This document shows, one piece after another, positions 12,577 to 13,245 of a stretch of DNA of 13,245 nucleotides (the stretch's first letter is position 1; every line of letters begins with the position of its first letter). The translations under genes and the position numbers were made by a program. Origin of the DNA: Terana coerulea (Eukaryota; Basidiomycota; Agaricomycetes; Polyporales; Phanerochaetaceae); the NCBI GenBank assembly GCA_024811115.1, contig JAKOGH010000286.1, forward strand, positions 1-13,245, given 5' to 3'. Under the pieces are notes generated by a model. That model searched no databases, was not told where the DNA came from, and saw nothing but the letters and a program-made list of their open reading frames with translations.

Positions 12577-12705
12577 CACGACCAGCTCTTCGCCGTACTC
12601 GCCCCCACCCGCGTCCCTACACATATATCTGCTCTCTGAACATCATGCGCGCACGGTTCCGCACCTTGCTTCCCCCGCTAACTCACGGTACATAGGCTGC
12701 GCGGG

Positions 12706-13245
12706 ATGTCTTCGAGCATCGCACCCGCACCGACGTCCTTCCGTCTCGTCATCCCCGCACCCTCCACCTCGGGCCAGGGCGCCGTCCTCGGTGTTCCTCT
12801 GTACTGCCTAACGGCACAATTGCGTGGCCGAGTACCACAGCTACTGCGCTCCCGAGCTGGTGGTCCGGCGTTGGCGGCCCCGCCCTCATCATTGTCTTTG
12901 TTGCTGTCGGCCTCCTCACGGCGACGATGGCGCTCTTGCTCATCTTGCGTAGCGCGCGCATGCGCAGCGAGAATGGGTACGGCCAGTTTGATGGATTTGC
13001 GGATAGTGGGAGTGGTGGGGGCTGGCGGCATTTGGAGGAAGGAGGCTGAAGAAGAAAAACCCGCTAGGCGAACAACCGCGAATTTATGAACTGCCGGTGG
13101 TGTACGAGAAGGAGGGAAGGAGAATATGACAAAGAGTTGGGGAGACGTCATGGTAAGCGACTCCACTATCACTCACTATATGCGCATATACTCACCATCC
13201 ACTAGCCAATTTCAGCAACATTCCTCGCGCCCCCGAGGCCTCCAA
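12706..13245 (+). CDS. Single-pass membrane protein with conserved cytosolic tail (partial, runs off the window)
   Basis: The start at 12706 gives MSSSIAPAPTSFRLVIPAP, a short Ser/Thr/Pro-rich extracellular part. The reading continues in a second frame as SSVLPNGTIAWPSTT, then a membrane helix (ALIIVFVAVGLLTATMALLL, about 12882-12947) followed by RSARMRSENGYGQFDGF and GWRHLEEGG. A third frame gives KKKNPLGEQPRIYELPVVYE, and the first frame resumes with MTKSWGDVM. A 53-nt phase-0 intron (13153-13205, donor GTAAGC, acceptor CACTAG) leads to PISATFLAPPRPP at the window edge. The tail pattern of PRIYELPV followed by W-G-D-V-M-PIS is one I associate with a basidiomycete membrane family, some members of which I recall as RING-type ubiquitin ligases; no RING is visible here, so that stays open. 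Three single-base losses (about 12790-12793, 13041-13045, 13121-13124) separate the frames. Function not assigned. Confidence 0.6.

Larger units (their letters stand above)
9840..12705. other. Long gene-poor stretch between two divergently oriented genes
   Basis: No gene recognised in nearly 3 kb. The left edge is the promoter of the minus-strand gene and the right edge the promoter of the plus-strand gene ending the window. Weak candidates: 11609-12235 (plus, 208 codons from ATG, basic, no known motif); 10804-11262 (minus, 152 codons, no motif); and 10118-10261 (plus, 48 codons, leucine-rich, ending CPRLASLNCP), which vaguely recalls the repeats of F-box proteins. A purine-rich run lies at about 11411-11447. 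Small hairpins at 10760-10779 and 11071-11087 are listed separately. I see no transposon ends, tRNA or rRNA. Confidence 0.45.

Overview
The window looks like nuclear DNA of a filamentous basidiomycete, probably an Agaricomycete with polypore-like gene content. The evidence is GC-rich coding sequence broken by many short introns (about 50-70 nt) with GTRNGN donors and YAG acceptors, plus protein families typical of mushroom-forming fungi: a Ser/Thr-rich single-pass surface protein, an F-box protein of the expanded Agaricomycete type, and a GPI-anchored DUF7029/DUF7223 protein. The organism call is inference from gene style; no rRNA, tRNA or marker gene is present.

Layout, left to right. (1) About 141-2273, plus strand: a malic enzyme gene with eight or nine exons and nearly all catalytic motifs, but with damaged joints at the N-terminus, at one splice site and at a 22-nt intron remnant. 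(2) 2695-4394 and beyond, minus strand, tail-to-tail with the first gene: a type I membrane protein with a Ser/Thr/Asn/Asp/Gly-rich ectodomain, a beta-sandwich-like region, one membrane helix and a proline-rich cytosolic tail. (3) 4700-6118: no recognisable gene. (4) 6119-6922, plus strand: a decayed, truncated F-box gene. (5) 7490-9839, minus strand: an intact eight-exon gene for a secreted, GPI-anchored DUF7029/DUF7223 protein of 663 residues, with a TATA box. (6) 9840-12705: almost 3 kb without a recognisable gene, holding weak open frames and small hairpin repeats. (7) 12706 to the window end, plus strand: the 5' part of another single-pass membrane protein with a conserved cytosolic tail.

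The genes do not form an operon or an obvious pathway; this is ordinary fungal gene order with independent promoters. Three of the five genes encode surface or secreted proteins, but I see no sign of a cluster. I found no previously undescribed system. The most striking global pattern is that genes 2 and 7, and probably one joint of gene 1, can be read through only if single bases are added back, mostly in or beside short homopolymers, while codon use and protein motifs stay intact. That points to residual consensus errors as much as to true gene decay. The F-box gene, by contrast, carries a nonsense codon and lacks its 3' half, which looks like real decay.
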